Positions 26,190 through 35,530 of a stretch of 64,000 bases of DNA are shown piece by piece (position 1 is the first letter of the stretch; each line of letters starts with the position of its first letter). This DNA is from Aquibacillus koreensis (GTDB lineage: Bacteria > Bacillota > Bacilli > Bacillales > Amphibacillaceae): positions 124,001 through 188,000 of the forward strand of contig NZ_JAOALK010000012.1 of NCBI RefSeq assembly GCF_025154055.1. The letters run 5' to 3'. The notes beneath the pieces were generated by a model. It did no database searches. It was not told the DNA's origin and was given only the letters and a program-made list of their open reading frames with translations. Made by a program: the position numbers and the translations under genes.

Positions 26190-26687
26190 ATGGAGAAATC
26201 CATCGATAGTATTTATAATCAATATTTTCATGATATTTACCGATTTTTGCTCTCCCTAAGTAAAGATCACTATACAGCGGAAGATCTCGTACAGGAGACA
26301 TTCTTTCGTGCCCATCTGAACATTGAGCATTATGATGGGGAAACAGTTAAATCTTGGTTGTTCTCTGTAGCATACCGCGCTTACATCGACTATTATCGGA
26401 AGCATAAACGCACAGTAGTGAAAGAACAGGGCTTTTTTGCAACGCTATTTGATAAAAAGAAATTACTTCTAGATTCTCTTGTAACAAAAGAAGAAATAGA
26501 AGAGATTGTTACTTTACTAGATAGCTTACCTGATAAGCATAAATATGCTGTGTTACTTCATGATTTCCATGGATTGACTCAACGTGAAGCGGCAGCGGTG
26601 ATGGACATCCAGCAAAGTCATTTTAAAGTATTGTTATTCAGAGGTAGGTCCGCGATCAGACGGAGAAAGGCGGGAGAAAATGAGTGA
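26190..26687 (+). CDS. ECF RNA polymerase sigma factor, SigM-like
   Basis: The 165-residue protein has the two ECF regions. Sigma-2 is at about 8-72 (YNQYFHDIYRFLLSLSKDHY, AEDLVQETFFRAHLNI, then WLFSVAYRAYIDYYRKHKR). Sigma-4 is at about 105-160 (LDSLPDKHKYAVLLHDFHGL, TQREAAAVMDIQQSHFKVLL). It closely resembles Bacillus SigM in order and motifs. The stop overlaps the anti-sigma gene by 8 bases. The two should be made in balanced amounts, the membrane anti-sigma holding this factor until envelope stress. Confidence 0.9.
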   Translation: MEKSIDSIYNQYFHDIYRFLLSLSKDHYTAEDLVQETFFRAHLNIEHYDGETVKSWLFSVAYRAYIDYYRKHKRTVVKEQGFFATLFDKKKLLLDSLVTKEEIEEIVTLLDSLPDKHKYAVLLHDFHGLTQREAAAVMDIQQSHFKVLLFRGRSAIRRRKAGENE

Positions 26688-27834
26688 TGAATTTAAAAGG
26701 AAACTTGAAGCCTATGAAAAAGGTGAATTATCTGAAACAGAGCTGGAAGCATTTGAAAAAGAGTTAGATAAATTTGAAGCATACCAGGAGCATCTACAAG
26801 AGAATGGTCCACAAGAACAGGTGAAAAATCCTATAAAAGATAAGAACCAGAAAAAAATATTACGACGTGGTAAATGGAAAGCAAGGTTTCAAACTGCGTT
26901 CATGGCGATTGGGTTATTTATTGCATTTACTATAATTGCGTCGATCTTTACTTCTATTTATTTTACTTGGGGAAAACCGGATCGGTTAGAAGTGTACCGC
27001 AGTATCATTGACCATACGCTAACAGTAACAGACCCTTATGGTTATATGGGTGGAACAAGTACGAATACAAAGGCTTACTTTAACTTAGAAGCAACTAGAG
27101 ACCTAAATAAAATGGTAGGACATGAATATATTCAAGTTGGTGAATTAGAAGTGAATTTCCTCTTTTCCTTGATGGCAATACCCGAAGAAAAACATTATGG
27201 ACGGAAAACCCAGGACGATCCTGCCTTCACATATCCTAAATCAGGCTCAAGAGGGATGTCTGACTGGAACCAGTTGGAGGATCTACCTGAAGGTACCGTA
27301 GTTTCTGCCTATGTTTCTTTTTCTGAATTACTAGAAACAAATGAAGTGTTTGATTCTTTTCAAGGAAAAAATATGGACTTACTTTGGTTGGCTGTTGATA
27401 CAGGTATGGAAAATAAGTCGCCAGATGAAGGAATTATTTTTGATCCGATCGGCTTTCCAACCTCTCCTATTTGGCATGATGATGATTTTACTGTAACGGA
27501 ACACACAGAAGAAAAGTTTGGGTTATTTGGAGGTAAAGTAGTCGGTGAAACTGCGGTGTCACCGAATTATGAAGATGGTGATTATGGAGTCCTTCAGGAA
27601 CAATTCATCAAAACGTTAGCGTTCTTAGAACAGCATGAAAGTAAAGCGGATAAATTAGTTTGGGGCAACATGAATCTTAGCGAACGGATGGAATATCTGA
27701 ACGAACACGGATTCCAGCACTACGGGGCAGTTGTCACAGGCCCAACGAAAGAAATATTACAGCTACAAAATGAAGAATGGATTGCTGAACTAGAAGTGGA
27801 TGAAGTAGCATTTTGGAATTGGAATGAACAATAG
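26680..27834 (+). CDS. Membrane anti-sigma factor with Sigma_reg_N/C domains (YhdL-like)
   Basis: The cytosolic N terminus (FKRKLEAYEKGELSETELEA, LDKFEAYQEHL) is typical of YhdL-type anti-SigM factors. One membrane helix lies near 70-93 (FMAIGLFIAFTIIASIFTSI). The rest is an extracytoplasmic Sigma_reg_C-type domain ending in YGAVVTGPTKEILQLQ and FWNWNEQ. The protein binds the sigma factor encoded just upstream. Its C-terminal domain is clearly related to that of the convergent anti-sigma at 27906-28940, so the two modules are paralogues. The product is 384 residues and intact. Confidence 0.87.
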   Translation: MSDEFKRKLEAYEKGELSETELEAFEKELDKFEAYQEHLQENGPQEQVKNPIKDKNQKKILRRGKWKARFQTAFMAIGLFIAFTIIASIFTSIYFTWGKPDRLEVYRSIIDHTLTVTDPYGYMGGTSTNTKAYFNLEATRDLNKMVGHEYIQVGELEVNFLFSLMAIPEEKHYGRKTQDDPAFTYPKSGSRGMSDWNQLEDLPEGTVVSAYVSFSELLETNEVFDSFQGKNMDLLWLAVDTGMENKSPDEGIIFDPIGFPTSPIWHDDDFTVTEHTEEKFGLFGGKVVGETAVSPNYEDGDYGVLQEQFIKTLAFLEQHESKADKLVWGNMNLSERMEYLNEHGFQHYGAVVTGPTKEILQLQNEEWIAELEVDEVAFWNWNEQ

Positions 27835-27842
27835 GAACAGAA

Positions 27843-27903
27843 AGTGCCTGTCACCACCCGTTAATTGTCGAATTCGACATTTATCGAGGTGGTGACAGGC
27901 ACT
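27843..27903. repeat. Family A palindrome between convergent anti-sigma genes
   Basis: AGTGCCTGTCACCACC and GGTGGTGACAGGCACT are exact 16-bp arms around a GTCGAATTCGAC centre. It separates two convergent stops (27834 and 27906) and can serve both as terminator. Confidence 0.9.
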
Positions 27904-27905
27904 AA

Positions 27906-28940
27906 TTATTCCCAGTTCCACACTTCAATCCCACCTAAGTTAAACTCGTAGAACATTTCTTCTTCTTTTAGTCGTTCAATTTCACGGATCGGACCAGTGA
28001 CGGTTGCACCATAAACCGCCAATTCATTTTCCTTGAGATAGGAAAGTCTCTTTTCATCCGTTTCTTTGTCATAATAATCCCCATGCTCAATCAACCACTC
28101 TAAATCCTGATAAAATTGATCCACTGCATGCGCTAAGTCTTCTTGTCGTGTTAAAGCATGATTTTTGGACGACCATCTGTTTTTATCATCGTATTCGATA
28201 AAAGGTCTTAATAGGAGGCCATCAACCCATGTTAGACTACCTGAGCTACTCATGCCCACATTAAACGCTTTAAGCTCTCCTGCATAAATTGGCATTTGGT
28301 GAATCTCTACATCATACTTGGAAATAATCTTTCTCAACTGTTCCGGTTCCATTCTTTCCCTAGTCGAAAAGCTAACTTGCGCTACGTGCCCATCATCTAT
28401 TTTTTCTAACTGGTCAAATAATGGAGATGGATTTGGATTACTAGGGGGTGTTGCGGGTTTGTCATGAAGCGCATAGGAGGACAAAGCAAACCCCATTTCC
28501 CCTTCGTCTATATATTTATTGTCCAGATCAACGGAATAGTTTATCTTGCCAAATAATATAGACTTGCTTGCAGTCACTTCCCCCACAGCTACTTTCCATT
28601 CACCCACTTGCCTATAGATGGGAAGGGTCGTTTTCTGTGTTAAAAAAGGAGTAATCTCCGCTGCATGCCAAGTTTCATGTAAATCTACGGCTATGCCCGG
28701 GTACCTCAATTCCACCATCGTGGTAACCACTCGATTAAATTCATCTGCTTTTCCTGACGTGTCATAATAGATGGAAGTAGGAATCATATAAACTATATAA
28801 AGTAGTAAAATAGCAAGCAGCGTTCGAATGACCGTAAATGTAATCGAAATTCGTGTGCGCCAGACCAACTTTTTCGCACTCTTCTTATCTACTTTGTTCT
28901 CTTCTTCTGTCCATTCGTTCAACACATCATCTTTATCCAT
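27906..28940 (-). CDS. Membrane anti-sigma factor, paralogue of the one at 26680
   Basis: A short acidic cytosolic N terminus is followed by a membrane helix near 40-60 (LLAILLLYIVYMIPTSIYY) and a large extracytoplasmic domain. It ends AVYGATVTGPIREIERLKEE and WNWE, matching the end of the other anti-sigma. ATG 28949 is in frame but abuts AAGGGGG directly. ATG 28940 lies nine bases from it and overlaps the sigma stop, so I use it. No zinc-binding HxxxCxxC anti-sigma motif is present. It should sequester the sigma factor encoded just upstream. Confidence 0.82.
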   Translation of the reverse strand: MDKDDVLNEWTEEENKVDKKSAKKLVWRTRISITFTVIRTLLAILLLYIVYMIPTSIYYDTSGKADEFNRVVTTMVELRYPGIAVDLHETWHAAEITPFLTQKTTLPIYRQVGEWKVAVGEVTASKSILFGKINYSVDLDNKYIDEGEMGFALSSYALHDKPATPPSNPNPSPLFDQLEKIDDGHVAQVSFSTRERMEPEQLRKIISKYDVEIHQMPIYAGELKAFNVGMSSSGSLTWVDGLLLRPFIEYDDKNRWSSKNHALTRQEDLAHAVDQFYQDLEWLIEHGDYYDKETDEKRLSYLKENELAVYGATVTGPIREIERLKEEEMFYEFNLGGIEVWNWE

Positions 28941-29454
28941 CAAATTCATCCCCCTTCTTTATACGATCATAGTATCGAAACTTTTCCCTAGCTCTGTGAA
29001 GTGTAATTTTGACTTGGCTTTCTGATAAATTCATGGCTAGAGCAAGTTCCTTATAAGAAAAATCTTGCACCTCTCTTAAATACAAAATGGTCTGCATGCG
29101 CTCGGGTAGCATGTGCAAAATTTCTTTAAGCTCTTGTTGGCGTGTTTTACTTTCTAGCTCTTGCTGCGGATCTCCTAGACTACTAACGGATGGATATGCT
29201 GACTGGACTCTTCCAACCATCTGCTGCTCTGCTTTTGCTTTTCTGGTGGAATCAATATATAGATTCCGAGCCACTTTATATAGCCACCCTCTAGCTTGTA
29301 AGACATCTTTTACTTTCAAAGAAACCATTGCTCGATAAAAGGTTTCTTGCAAGAGTTCCTCTGCCAACTCGCGGTTCCGACACATTTGCATGAGATATCT
29401 GAAGAGCGGGAGCCGATATTGCTCAAATAACTCTGTAAATATAACCTTTTTCAC
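28933..29454 (-). CDS. ECF RNA polymerase sigma factor, second paralogous module
   Basis: The 173-residue ECF sigma factor has region 2 (LFEQYRLPLFRYLMQMCRNR, AEELLQETFYRAMVSL, GWLYKVARNLYIDSTRK) and region 4 (ILHMLPERMQTILYLREVQD, FSYKELALAMNLSESQVKIT). The start is GTG at 29454, six bases after GGAGGGG. It is transcribed towards the first sigma module, and its upstream region has TGTAAC-N16-CGTT. The two sigma proteins differ enough in region 4 to have partly different targets, but the near-identical promoter spacing suggests cross-activation is possible. Confidence 0.9.
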   Translation of the reverse strand: MKKVIFTELFEQYRLPLFRYLMQMCRNRELAEELLQETFYRAMVSLKVKDVLQARGWLYKVARNLYIDSTRKAKAEQQMVGRVQSAYPSVSSLGDPQQELESKTRQQELKEILHMLPERMQTILYLREVQDFSYKELALAMNLSESQVKITLHRAREKFRYYDRIKKGDEFDG

Positions 29455-29480
29455 TCGACTCCCCTCCTGTTTACCTATAT

Positions 29481-29506
29481 AACGAAGTTGCTTCTAGTTT
29501 GTTACA
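29481..29506 (-). promoter_or_regulatory. ECF-type promoter of sigma/anti-sigma operon 2
   Basis: On the minus strand TGTAAC (29506-29501), a 16-base spacer and CGTT (29484-29481) are a strong ECF promoter match about 27 bases before the GTG start. Autoregulation is inferred. Confidence 0.72.
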
Positions 29507-29532
29507 TATTTTCTAAAACTTTTTAATAAAAA

Positions 29533-29582
29533 AAGGTCCCAATCCTCTTCCATGCTCACACACATGAAAAGGTATGGAACCT
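29533..29582 (-). terminator. Imperfect terminator hairpin, gap before sigma operon 2
   Basis: On the minus strand AGGTTCC pairs with GGGACCT across an imperfect stem and is followed by a run of seven T. It could end transcription from the DUF192 gene. The rest of the 390-base gap holds only a half copy of family A at 29821 (AGTGCCTAGTTGG) and nothing else I recognise. Confidence 0.5.
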
Positions 29583-29845
29583 AAACGAGTAAAGATTATG
29601 TATAGGACGAAATATTATTTGTACTATGCTTTCTATGATCCTATCATTTTACTATGCTTAGTCCTTAATAATGTGCAATCGGGGTATTAAATCTGTTCTT
29701 TTCTAACTATTTTGATGTTGTGTTGGCTGACATCTTAACGCTTGTTGAAAAGAGTCAATGGACTTGGCCACAGAAAGCAAATGGTGGGAGAGTGGGGATG
29801 AGTCCGAATAGGATAAGAATAGTGCCTAGTTGGACAGAACAACTA

Positions 29846-30232
29846 TTAAAATAGACGCACATAATCCCCTTCTTCAATCTGATTTTTTTCAAACCAACCA
29901 CGATTCACTTCGATTGCATAATGATAAAAAATCCCTGGATCATACATCGGACATGTATTCACATAACAAGGCTCCATATCTAGTATTCTTATTATGCTAC
30001 CATCCCAATCAAGAAAAGCAATAGATAAAGGAATAAATGTATTTTTCATCCAAAAGCCACCATATGTTTTTTTGGGAAACACAAATAACATTCCTGCATT
30101 TTCGGGTAATTTCATCACAAATTGTAAGCCCTGTTCTCTCTTTCTTTGCGTATCCGCAACTCCAACGGTTAATTTAGTTTCCCTGTTTCTGCTGACTATT
30201 TTTATTATTTTTGTATTTATTCTATTTTCCAT
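29846..30232 (-). CDS. DUF192 family protein
   Basis: The 128-residue protein has the DUF192 pattern: VGVADTQRKREQGLQFVMKL, then MLFVFPKKTYGGFWMKNTFI and PLSIAFLDWDGSIIRILDME, ending YAIEVNRGWFEKNQIEEGD. The family is a small beta barrel of unknown function, often secreted. This copy lacks an N-terminal signal peptide, so it is probably cytosolic. It stands alone. The start is ATG 30232 after AGGTGAGA. Confidence 0.88.
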   Translation of the reverse strand: MENRINTKIIKIVSRNRETKLTVGVADTQRKREQGLQFVMKLPENAGMLFVFPKKTYGGFWMKNTFIPLSIAFLDWDGSIIRILDMEPCYVNTCPMYDPGIFYHYAIEVNRGWFEKNQIEEGDYVRLF

Positions 30233-30369
30233 GATCTCTCACCTTTACGTATTTCTTGGAAGTCCTTCAATCAATTCAGCATATGCAATTTTCACTTTAT
30301 TCGATACACGATCATCCTCACACCTATAAATATACGCAAAACCTTCTATTTTTTTATAAGCAAAAAAAA

Positions 30370-30397
30370 ATATAGCCACTCAAATGAGCAGCTATAT
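30370..30397 (-). terminator. Terminator of the aldo/keto reductase gene
   Basis: On the minus strand ATATAGCTGCTCA and TGAGTGGCTATAT form a nearly perfect hairpin followed by nine T, 41 bases after the stop of the reductase gene. Confidence 0.85.
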
Positions 30398-30437
30398 ATT
30401 GAAAAAGAAGATGAAGAGATTACATTCTATCCAGCTC

Positions 30438-31283
30438 TTATTTTCCTAAACCAATAAAAAATCCTACCATAGAAGTATCATGAAGAGAATAGAACGAACT
30501 TTCTTCTTGATCCAAACTTGCAATCAATTCCATATCCTCATTTGTAAGTTCAAAATTAAATACATCCATATTTTCTATCATTCTTTCCTTATTTACAGTT
30601 TTCGGAATAACGACTATATCTCTTTGAATAAGGTATCTTAATGCAACTTGGGCGTTGGATTTATTGTACTTTTCACCTACAGATTTCAATGTTTCATTTG
30701 AAAATATATTATTTTTCCCTTCAGCAAAAGGTCCCCATGATTCCATTTGCACGCCATATTTATTCATGATTTCCTGAGCCTTTTTCTGTTGGTAGAACGG
30801 ATGTGTTTCCACTTGATTGACTGCAGGAACAACTTTATTGAACTGAATGAGGTCCATTAATCTATCTGGATAAAAGTTACTTACCCCAATTGCTTTCAAT
30901 TTCCCTGCTTCATATAAATCTTCCATTGCCCGATAGGTTCCATAATAATCATTAAAAGGTAGATGGATCAATACTAAATCTACATAGTCTAATTGAAGTT
31001 TTTCTAAGGATTCTTCGATAGATTTTTTTGCAGTTTCATAACCAGCATTAGAAATCCATACTTTTGTGGTAATGAATAGCTCTTCTCTTGGAACACCACT
31101 CTTCTTAATCGCTCTACCTACAGCCTCTTCATTACCATATGCTTGTGCCGTATCAATGGATCGGTAACCTACACTGATTGCATCTAATACACATCTTTCA
31201 CATTCTTCCTGATCGTTAATTTGAAAAACGCCATAGCCCAAAATCGGCATTTTAACGCCATTGTTTAATTCAACATATCTCAT
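30438..31283 (-). CDS. Aldo/keto reductase
   Basis: An NADPH-dependent carbonyl reductase with a TIM barrel of 281 residues. The catalytic tetrad is visible: Asp44 and Tyr49 in SIDTAQAYGNE, Lys74 in ITTKVW, His107 in VLIHLPF. The NADP-binding end includes VVIPKTVNKERMIENMDVF. It lies alone. Its promoter has a 19-base spacer with dyad symmetry typical of MerR-family control, which fits an aldehyde or electrophile response. No MerR gene is in the window. Confidence 0.92.
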   Translation of the reverse strand: MRYVELNNGVKMPILGYGVFQINDQEECERCVLDAISVGYRSIDTAQAYGNEEAVGRAIKKSGVPREELFITTKVWISNAGYETAKKSIEESLEKLQLDYVDLVLIHLPFNDYYGTYRAMEDLYEAGKLKAIGVSNFYPDRLMDLIQFNKVVPAVNQVETHPFYQQKKAQEIMNKYGVQMESWGPFAEGKNNIFSNETLKSVGEKYNKSNAQVALRYLIQRDIVVIPKTVNKERMIENMDVFNFELTNEDMELIASLDQEESSFYSLHDTSMVGFFIGLGK

Positions 31284-31374
31284 CGTATGTACTCCTTTTT
31301 GTTCAAAACTTTTCTCTTTTCATCTGATTAAGCAAGTACTACTAATACAACATTAAAAGTGAAGTAGTACTATC

Positions 31375-31405
31375 ATTGTACAACTTTTGAGTGACTTGAA
31401 GTCAA
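31375..31405 (-). promoter_or_regulatory. MerR-type promoter with 19-base spacer
   Basis: On the minus strand TTGACT (31405-31400) and TACAAT (31380-31375) are separated by 19 bases. The spacer region has partial dyad symmetry (ACTT at one end, AAGT at the other, AGTCACT centre). Over-long spacers of this kind are opened by MerR-family activators. It lies about 90 bases upstream of the reductase start. Confidence 0.65.
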
Positions 31406-31411
31406 GTAAAT

Positions 31412-31450
31412 AGTGCCCTGTCATCCGTCACTTAAGGTGATGAGAGTCTC
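31412..31450. repeat. Decayed family A element
   Basis: AGTGCCCTGTCATCCG is recognisable as a left arm. The right part, GGTGATGAGAGTCTC, is degenerate and overlaps the stop of the GH51 gene. Confidence 0.45.
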
Positions 31451-32981
31451 ATTGAACTTCAAAAACAAGTACTGATTTAGACGGCACAGTTACAGAAACT
31501 TCATTGTCTTTAAGCTCTATTTCATCAAAGGCTTCAGGCTTAATTCTGTTTGGATCACTAAACGTGTTGTGTGCATTCATCGCTTCAGCTGTTAATACAC
31601 GTCCGGAAGCTTTTGAAAAGCTACCGATACCATCAAGGTTACATGTCAATGGTTCTGCATTATTTGGATCTAGATTACAAACAGATATGTGGACTTTTCC
31701 CGATTCATCCTGCGATGCAGAGACGTTCAGCATCGGAACACTATCCTCCCCGTATGTGTAGGTATCTGTGCTAACGCTTACACGAAGTAACGTCGCATCT
31801 TGGTGAACCTTATACATCTCAAACACATGATAGGAAGGTGTTAAAATCATTTTTTCCCCTTCCGTTAAAATCATCGCCTGCAAGACATTGACCATTTGTG
31901 CTATGTTAGCCATGTGTACACGATCACATCGGTTATTGAAAATGTTAAGATTAATCCCTGCCACAAGTGCATCACGTAATGTATTTTGCTGATAGAGAAA
32001 TCCAGGATTTGTACCAGGTTCCACTTTAAACCAAGTGCCCCATTCATCAACAATTAGATCCACCGTTTTCTCGGGATCATATTTATCCATGATTGCCGTA
32101 TGTTTTTCTACTAACTCTTCCATCACTAATGTTCGTTTCATATAATCAAACCATTTTTCTTCTGTGAATTCTGTGGCAGAATCATAGTTTGCTCTGTTAC
32201 GGGTGTAGAAATGAAGCGCAAGTCCGTCCATTTCCGGGCGGTGATGTTCCCAAATATCTGTGACAACCTCGTCTGGGATTGGTTCCGTTCTTCCTAATCC
32301 TTCCCGCATCATGACTTCTGTCCAGTGATAGTCTGCTTCCTGTGGTCCACATGCAATTTTGTAGATTGGCGTATCCGTATAACTTCTTACAAAGGTTTGA
32401 TAACGACGGTAAACATCAGCGTAGTATTCTACTCTCATTTTACCTCCGCATCCCCAGTTTTCATTTCCAACCCCAAAATATTTAAGCTTCCACGGTTGAT
32501 CTCTACCATTTTCTCTTCTTAAATTGGCCATCGGGGATTCCCCGTCAAATGTGATATATTCCACCCATTCTTGCATTTCTTGTACTGTTCCACTACCAAC
32601 ATTGCCACAAATATAAGGTTCCGTATCTAACTGTTCACATAAATCCAAAAATTCATGGGTACCAAAGTGGTTATTCTCCACTACTTTTCCCCAGTTATTA
32701 TTGACAATGCTTGGCCTAGATTCACGAGGACCAATGCCGTCCTTCCAGTGATATTCATCAGCAAAACACCCACCTGGCCAACGCAGATTAGGGATATTCA
32801 ATTTCCTTAATGCTTCTACTACATCATTACGAATCCCTCGTGTATTTGGTATCGAAGAATCTTCCCCTACCCAAATCCCTTCATAAATACATCGACCTAA
32901 ATGTTCTGCAAAGTGACCATAAATATGTCGACTGATCACTTCCTTTTTCTCACTTTTGTTCACATGAATGAAAGATGTCAT
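31449..32981 (-). CDS. abfA: Alpha-L-arabinofuranosidase, GH51
   Basis: Releases terminal arabinose from arabinan, arabinoxylan or their oligosaccharides. The 510 residues are full length. The acid/base is Glu174 in [11 protein letters not shown] and the nucleophile is Glu313 in [23 protein letters not shown] near 65 is characteristic of the family. There is no signal peptide, so it acts in the cytosol on imported oligosaccharides. It follows a GH42 beta-galactosidase by 139 bases on the same strand, which suggests use of arabinogalactan-type oligosaccharides. No dedicated transporter or regulator is adjacent. Confidence 0.93.
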   Translation of the reverse strand: MTSFIHVNKSEKKEVISRHIYGHFAEHLGRCIYEGIWVGEDSSIPNTRGIRNDVVEALRKLNIPNLRWPGGCFADEYHWKDGIGPRESRPSIVNNNWGKVVENNHFGTHEFLDLCEQLDTEPYICGNVGSGTVQEMQEWVEYITFDGESPMANLRRENGRDQPWKLKYFGVGNENWGCGGKMRVEYYADVYRRYQTFVRSYTDTPIYKIACGPQEADYHWTEVMMREGLGRTEPIPDEVVTDIWEHHRPEMDGLALHFYTRNRANYDSATEFTEEKWFDYMKRTLVMEELVEKHTAIMDKYDPEKTVDLIVDEWGTWFKVEPGTNPGFLYQQNTLRDALVAGINLNIFNNRCDRVHMANIAQMVNVLQAMILTEGEKMILTPSYHVFEMYKVHQDATLLRVSVSTDTYTYGEDSVPMLNVSASQDESGKVHISVCNLDPNNAEPLTCNLDGIGSFSKASGRVLTAEAMNAHNTFSDPNRIKPEAFDEIELKDNEVSVTVPSKSVLVFEVQ

Positions 32982-33119
32982 GGTTTCTCGACTCCATTAT
33001 GATAGATTTATCGTAGACTATGTTCTTTTACATAATTATTCTAGATTTCCTATTTGAAACTCCGGTTAAATATTTAATCAATACCTGCTTCTTGAAGGGC
33101 TACTCCCTGTAGGAGAAAT

Positions 33120-35150
33120 CTAGTTTTTTAATACCATAACGCCCTTGGCCTCAATCGTTACTACGCCAGTTAAAGATGCACCGCTGATTAGATCGATCCT
33201 TTCCATCTCACCTAAATCAAAATGAGAATTACCATCATTATGGTTCATTATAAACAAATAGGATTTCCCTTTTTTTGTTCTCTCTGAAACTTCTACACCC
33301 TGATCCGCACGGAGGACGTGAGAAGCAATTCCTTTTTCTTTACACAAGTTAGCAAGGAATCCTTGTAAAAACGCTTGGTCTGGACTGGATGCAACATAAT
33401 ACGCCGCACCACTACCATAGCTATTTTTCGTCAGCACCGGCATACCTTTATAAAAATCAGATCCATACGTTGCCAGTACTTCTGCACCTTCAGAATGAAT
33501 GAGGTCAAATAGAACATTACATTCATATCCACCTTGTAAATCTCCCCAAGCTTGCTGCATGACGATTTGGTTGTTCACCTTAGGATCAAGAGCGTCAATT
33601 TCTTCCGCCCATATTCCTAATAATTGACGAAGTTCACCAGGGTAACCACCAAGTGTAACGAGATCATTTTCGTTAACAATCCCACTAAAGAACGTGGTTA
33701 CGAAGGTTCCTCCGTTCTCCACAAATGCTTCTTGCTTTCTCGCATAACCATCTTTCACCATATATAAAACTGGCGCGATCACTATATCATATTTGCTTAG
33801 ATCCTCATCTACACCAATCATATCAACTTGGATATTTTGCTGATAAAGCGCATCATAGTATTTATGCACTTCGCTTACATAATCTAATGCGATGGATGGA
33901 CCACTGGATAGTTGAATTGCCCAGCGGTTCTCCCAGTCGAACACAATAGCGACTTTCGCGTCCACTTTTGCATCAAGAAAATGATCAGACATTTGGGAAA
34001 GTTCTTTTCCTAACTGTGCTGTTTCTTTAAATACGCGGGTATGCTCATGCCCAACATGTTCAATCACAGCACCGTGATATTTTTCGGTAGATCCAATCGA
34101 GCGTCTAAGTTGGAAAAACATAACCGTGTCTGCCCCACGTGCTACTGCTTGGTAACTCCACAGTCGCATGACACCGGGCCGTTTTAAAGCATTATATGCT
34201 TGCCAGTTTTGTTGGCTAGGTGTTTGCTCCATTAACATAAAGGGCTGACCACTTTTTAGACCTCGCATTAAATCATGGGTCATAGCAGTTAAACTGATAG
34301 GCGTATCAATCGTTGGATAGTTATCCCAAGCGATTACATCCATTTCTTTCGCCCATGAAAAGTAGTCTAATTCCTGGTACAATCCCATCAGATTCGTAGT
34401 AATCGGAATAGCTGGTGTATGTTCACGAATTGCATCTCGCTCAAGCTTATAGCAATCGAGTAAGGTATCTGATTGAAAGCGACGATAATCTAAGGAAATC
34501 CCTTGAAAATTGGAATTCATACCGCCTTGCCATTCCTCACTCAAAACGTTTGGAGGAACAATTTCATCCCACTCATAAAATGTATGGCCCCAAAAACGTG
34601 TATTCCAAGTTTTATTAACTGTATCTATTGTTTTATATCGCTCTTTTAACCATTCACGGAAACCATTTGCACAGTTGTCACAGTAGCAATAGCCACCATA
34701 CTCATTCGAAATATGCCAGATTAATACAGCAGGATGATTTTTGTACCTGTCTGCCAATTTTGTCGCCATTCTCTCAGCATATTTCCGGTAGGTTGGGCTG
34801 CTTGGGCATGAGTTATGCCTGCCACCGAACTTTCTTTTTCTGCCCTCAAAATCAACACGTAAAATATCTGGATACCTTTTTGCCATCCATGCTGGGTGTG
34901 CTGCTGTACTTGTCGCTAAGCAAACATAAACACCATTGTTATAAAGTCTGTCGATGGTTTCATCTAACCAACTAAAATCATACGTATCTTCATTTGGTTG
35001 ATTGAGTGCCCATGAAAACACATTGATCGTTGCTACATCAATGCCAGCTAGCTTAAACATCCGAAGATCTTCTTGCCAAACTTTTTCATCCCATTGTTCT
35101 GGATTATAGTCACCGCCATACCATACTTTCGGCAACTTCTTATTAATCAT
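33120..35150 (-). CDS. Beta-galactosidase, GH42
   Basis: Hydrolyses beta-galactosides, often plant galactan oligosaccharides. The 676-residue protein has the GH42 TIM barrel (WYGGDYNPEQWDEKVWQEDL near 10), the acid/base Glu150 in HISNEYGGY, the Cys cluster CYCDNC just after it that binds zinc, and the nucleophile Glu308 in MLMEQTPSQQNW. A trimerisation domain and a C-terminal beta domain follow. A GTG at 35159 is in frame, but ATG 35150 is eight bases after AAGGAG and is preferred. It has no signal peptide. Confidence 0.93.
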   Translation of the reverse strand: MINKKLPKVWYGGDYNPEQWDEKVWQEDLRMFKLAGIDVATINVFSWALNQPNEDTYDFSWLDETIDRLYNNGVYVCLATSTAAHPAWMAKRYPDILRVDFEGRKRKFGGRHNSCPSSPTYRKYAERMATKLADRYKNHPAVLIWHISNEYGGYCYCDNCANGFREWLKERYKTIDTVNKTWNTRFWGHTFYEWDEIVPPNVLSEEWQGGMNSNFQGISLDYRRFQSDTLLDCYKLERDAIREHTPAIPITTNLMGLYQELDYFSWAKEMDVIAWDNYPTIDTPISLTAMTHDLMRGLKSGQPFMLMEQTPSQQNWQAYNALKRPGVMRLWSYQAVARGADTVMFFQLRRSIGSTEKYHGAVIEHVGHEHTRVFKETAQLGKELSQMSDHFLDAKVDAKVAIVFDWENRWAIQLSSGPSIALDYVSEVHKYYDALYQQNIQVDMIGVDEDLSKYDIVIAPVLYMVKDGYARKQEAFVENGGTFVTTFFSGIVNENDLVTLGGYPGELRQLLGIWAEEIDALDPKVNNQIVMQQAWGDLQGGYECNVLFDLIHSEGAEVLATYGSDFYKGMPVLTKNSYGSGAAYYVASSPDQAFLQGFLANLCKEKGIASHVLRADQGVEVSERTKKGKSYLFIMNHNDGNSHFDLGEMERIDLISGASLTGVVTIEAKGVMVLKN

Positions 35151-35186
35151 GCCATCCACTCCTTCATTTGGGTGTCCGTTTTGTTC

Positions 35187-35327
35187 CTATACTTGTTTAA
35201 ATTCAATCCAATCTATTTCCATTCCAGGCTTGATAAAGGAAAACTTCAGCTCATATGAGCCAGTTTCTAGCTCTAGCTTTATTTCTAATACTATTATATA
35301 TATTCCATTTTAAACCTCCGTTCCCTT
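35187..35327 (-). pseudogene. C-terminal fragment of a CBM6-like carbohydrate-binding domain
   Basis: On the minus strand about 45 codons without a start end in LELETGSYELKFSFIKPGME then IDWIEFKQV and a stop. This is the classic end of a family 6 carbohydrate-binding module, as found at the C terminus of arabinanases, xylosidases and related enzymes. It stops about 36 bases before the GH42 start. I infer that another glycosidase gene once preceded GH42 in the same operon and was deleted. A family A palindrome lies just upstream at 35344. Confidence 0.6.
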
Positions 35328-35343
35328 CCAATTTTTTAAAAAA

Positions 35344-35403
35344 AGTGCCTGTCACCACCCGTAAATTGTCGAATCTGACAAATTACGGGTGGTGACAGGC
35401 ACT
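35344..35403. repeat. Family A palindrome (best copy)
   Basis: AGTGCCTGTCACCACCCG and CGGGTGGTGACAGGCACT are exact 18-bp arms. The inner TAAATTGTC and GACAAATTA also nearly pair, giving an almost continuous 60-base palindrome. Confidence 0.92.
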
Positions 35404-35530
35404 AATGGGATAATTGACTGTAGATATTTAAAAAAATTATAATTAAAGAAACAAAGCCAAGTGGCAGTAACACCGCAATGCAACTATTGTCCGCATAAGA
35501 GCGTTTGACCGAATTATTCGTTGTTATAAG

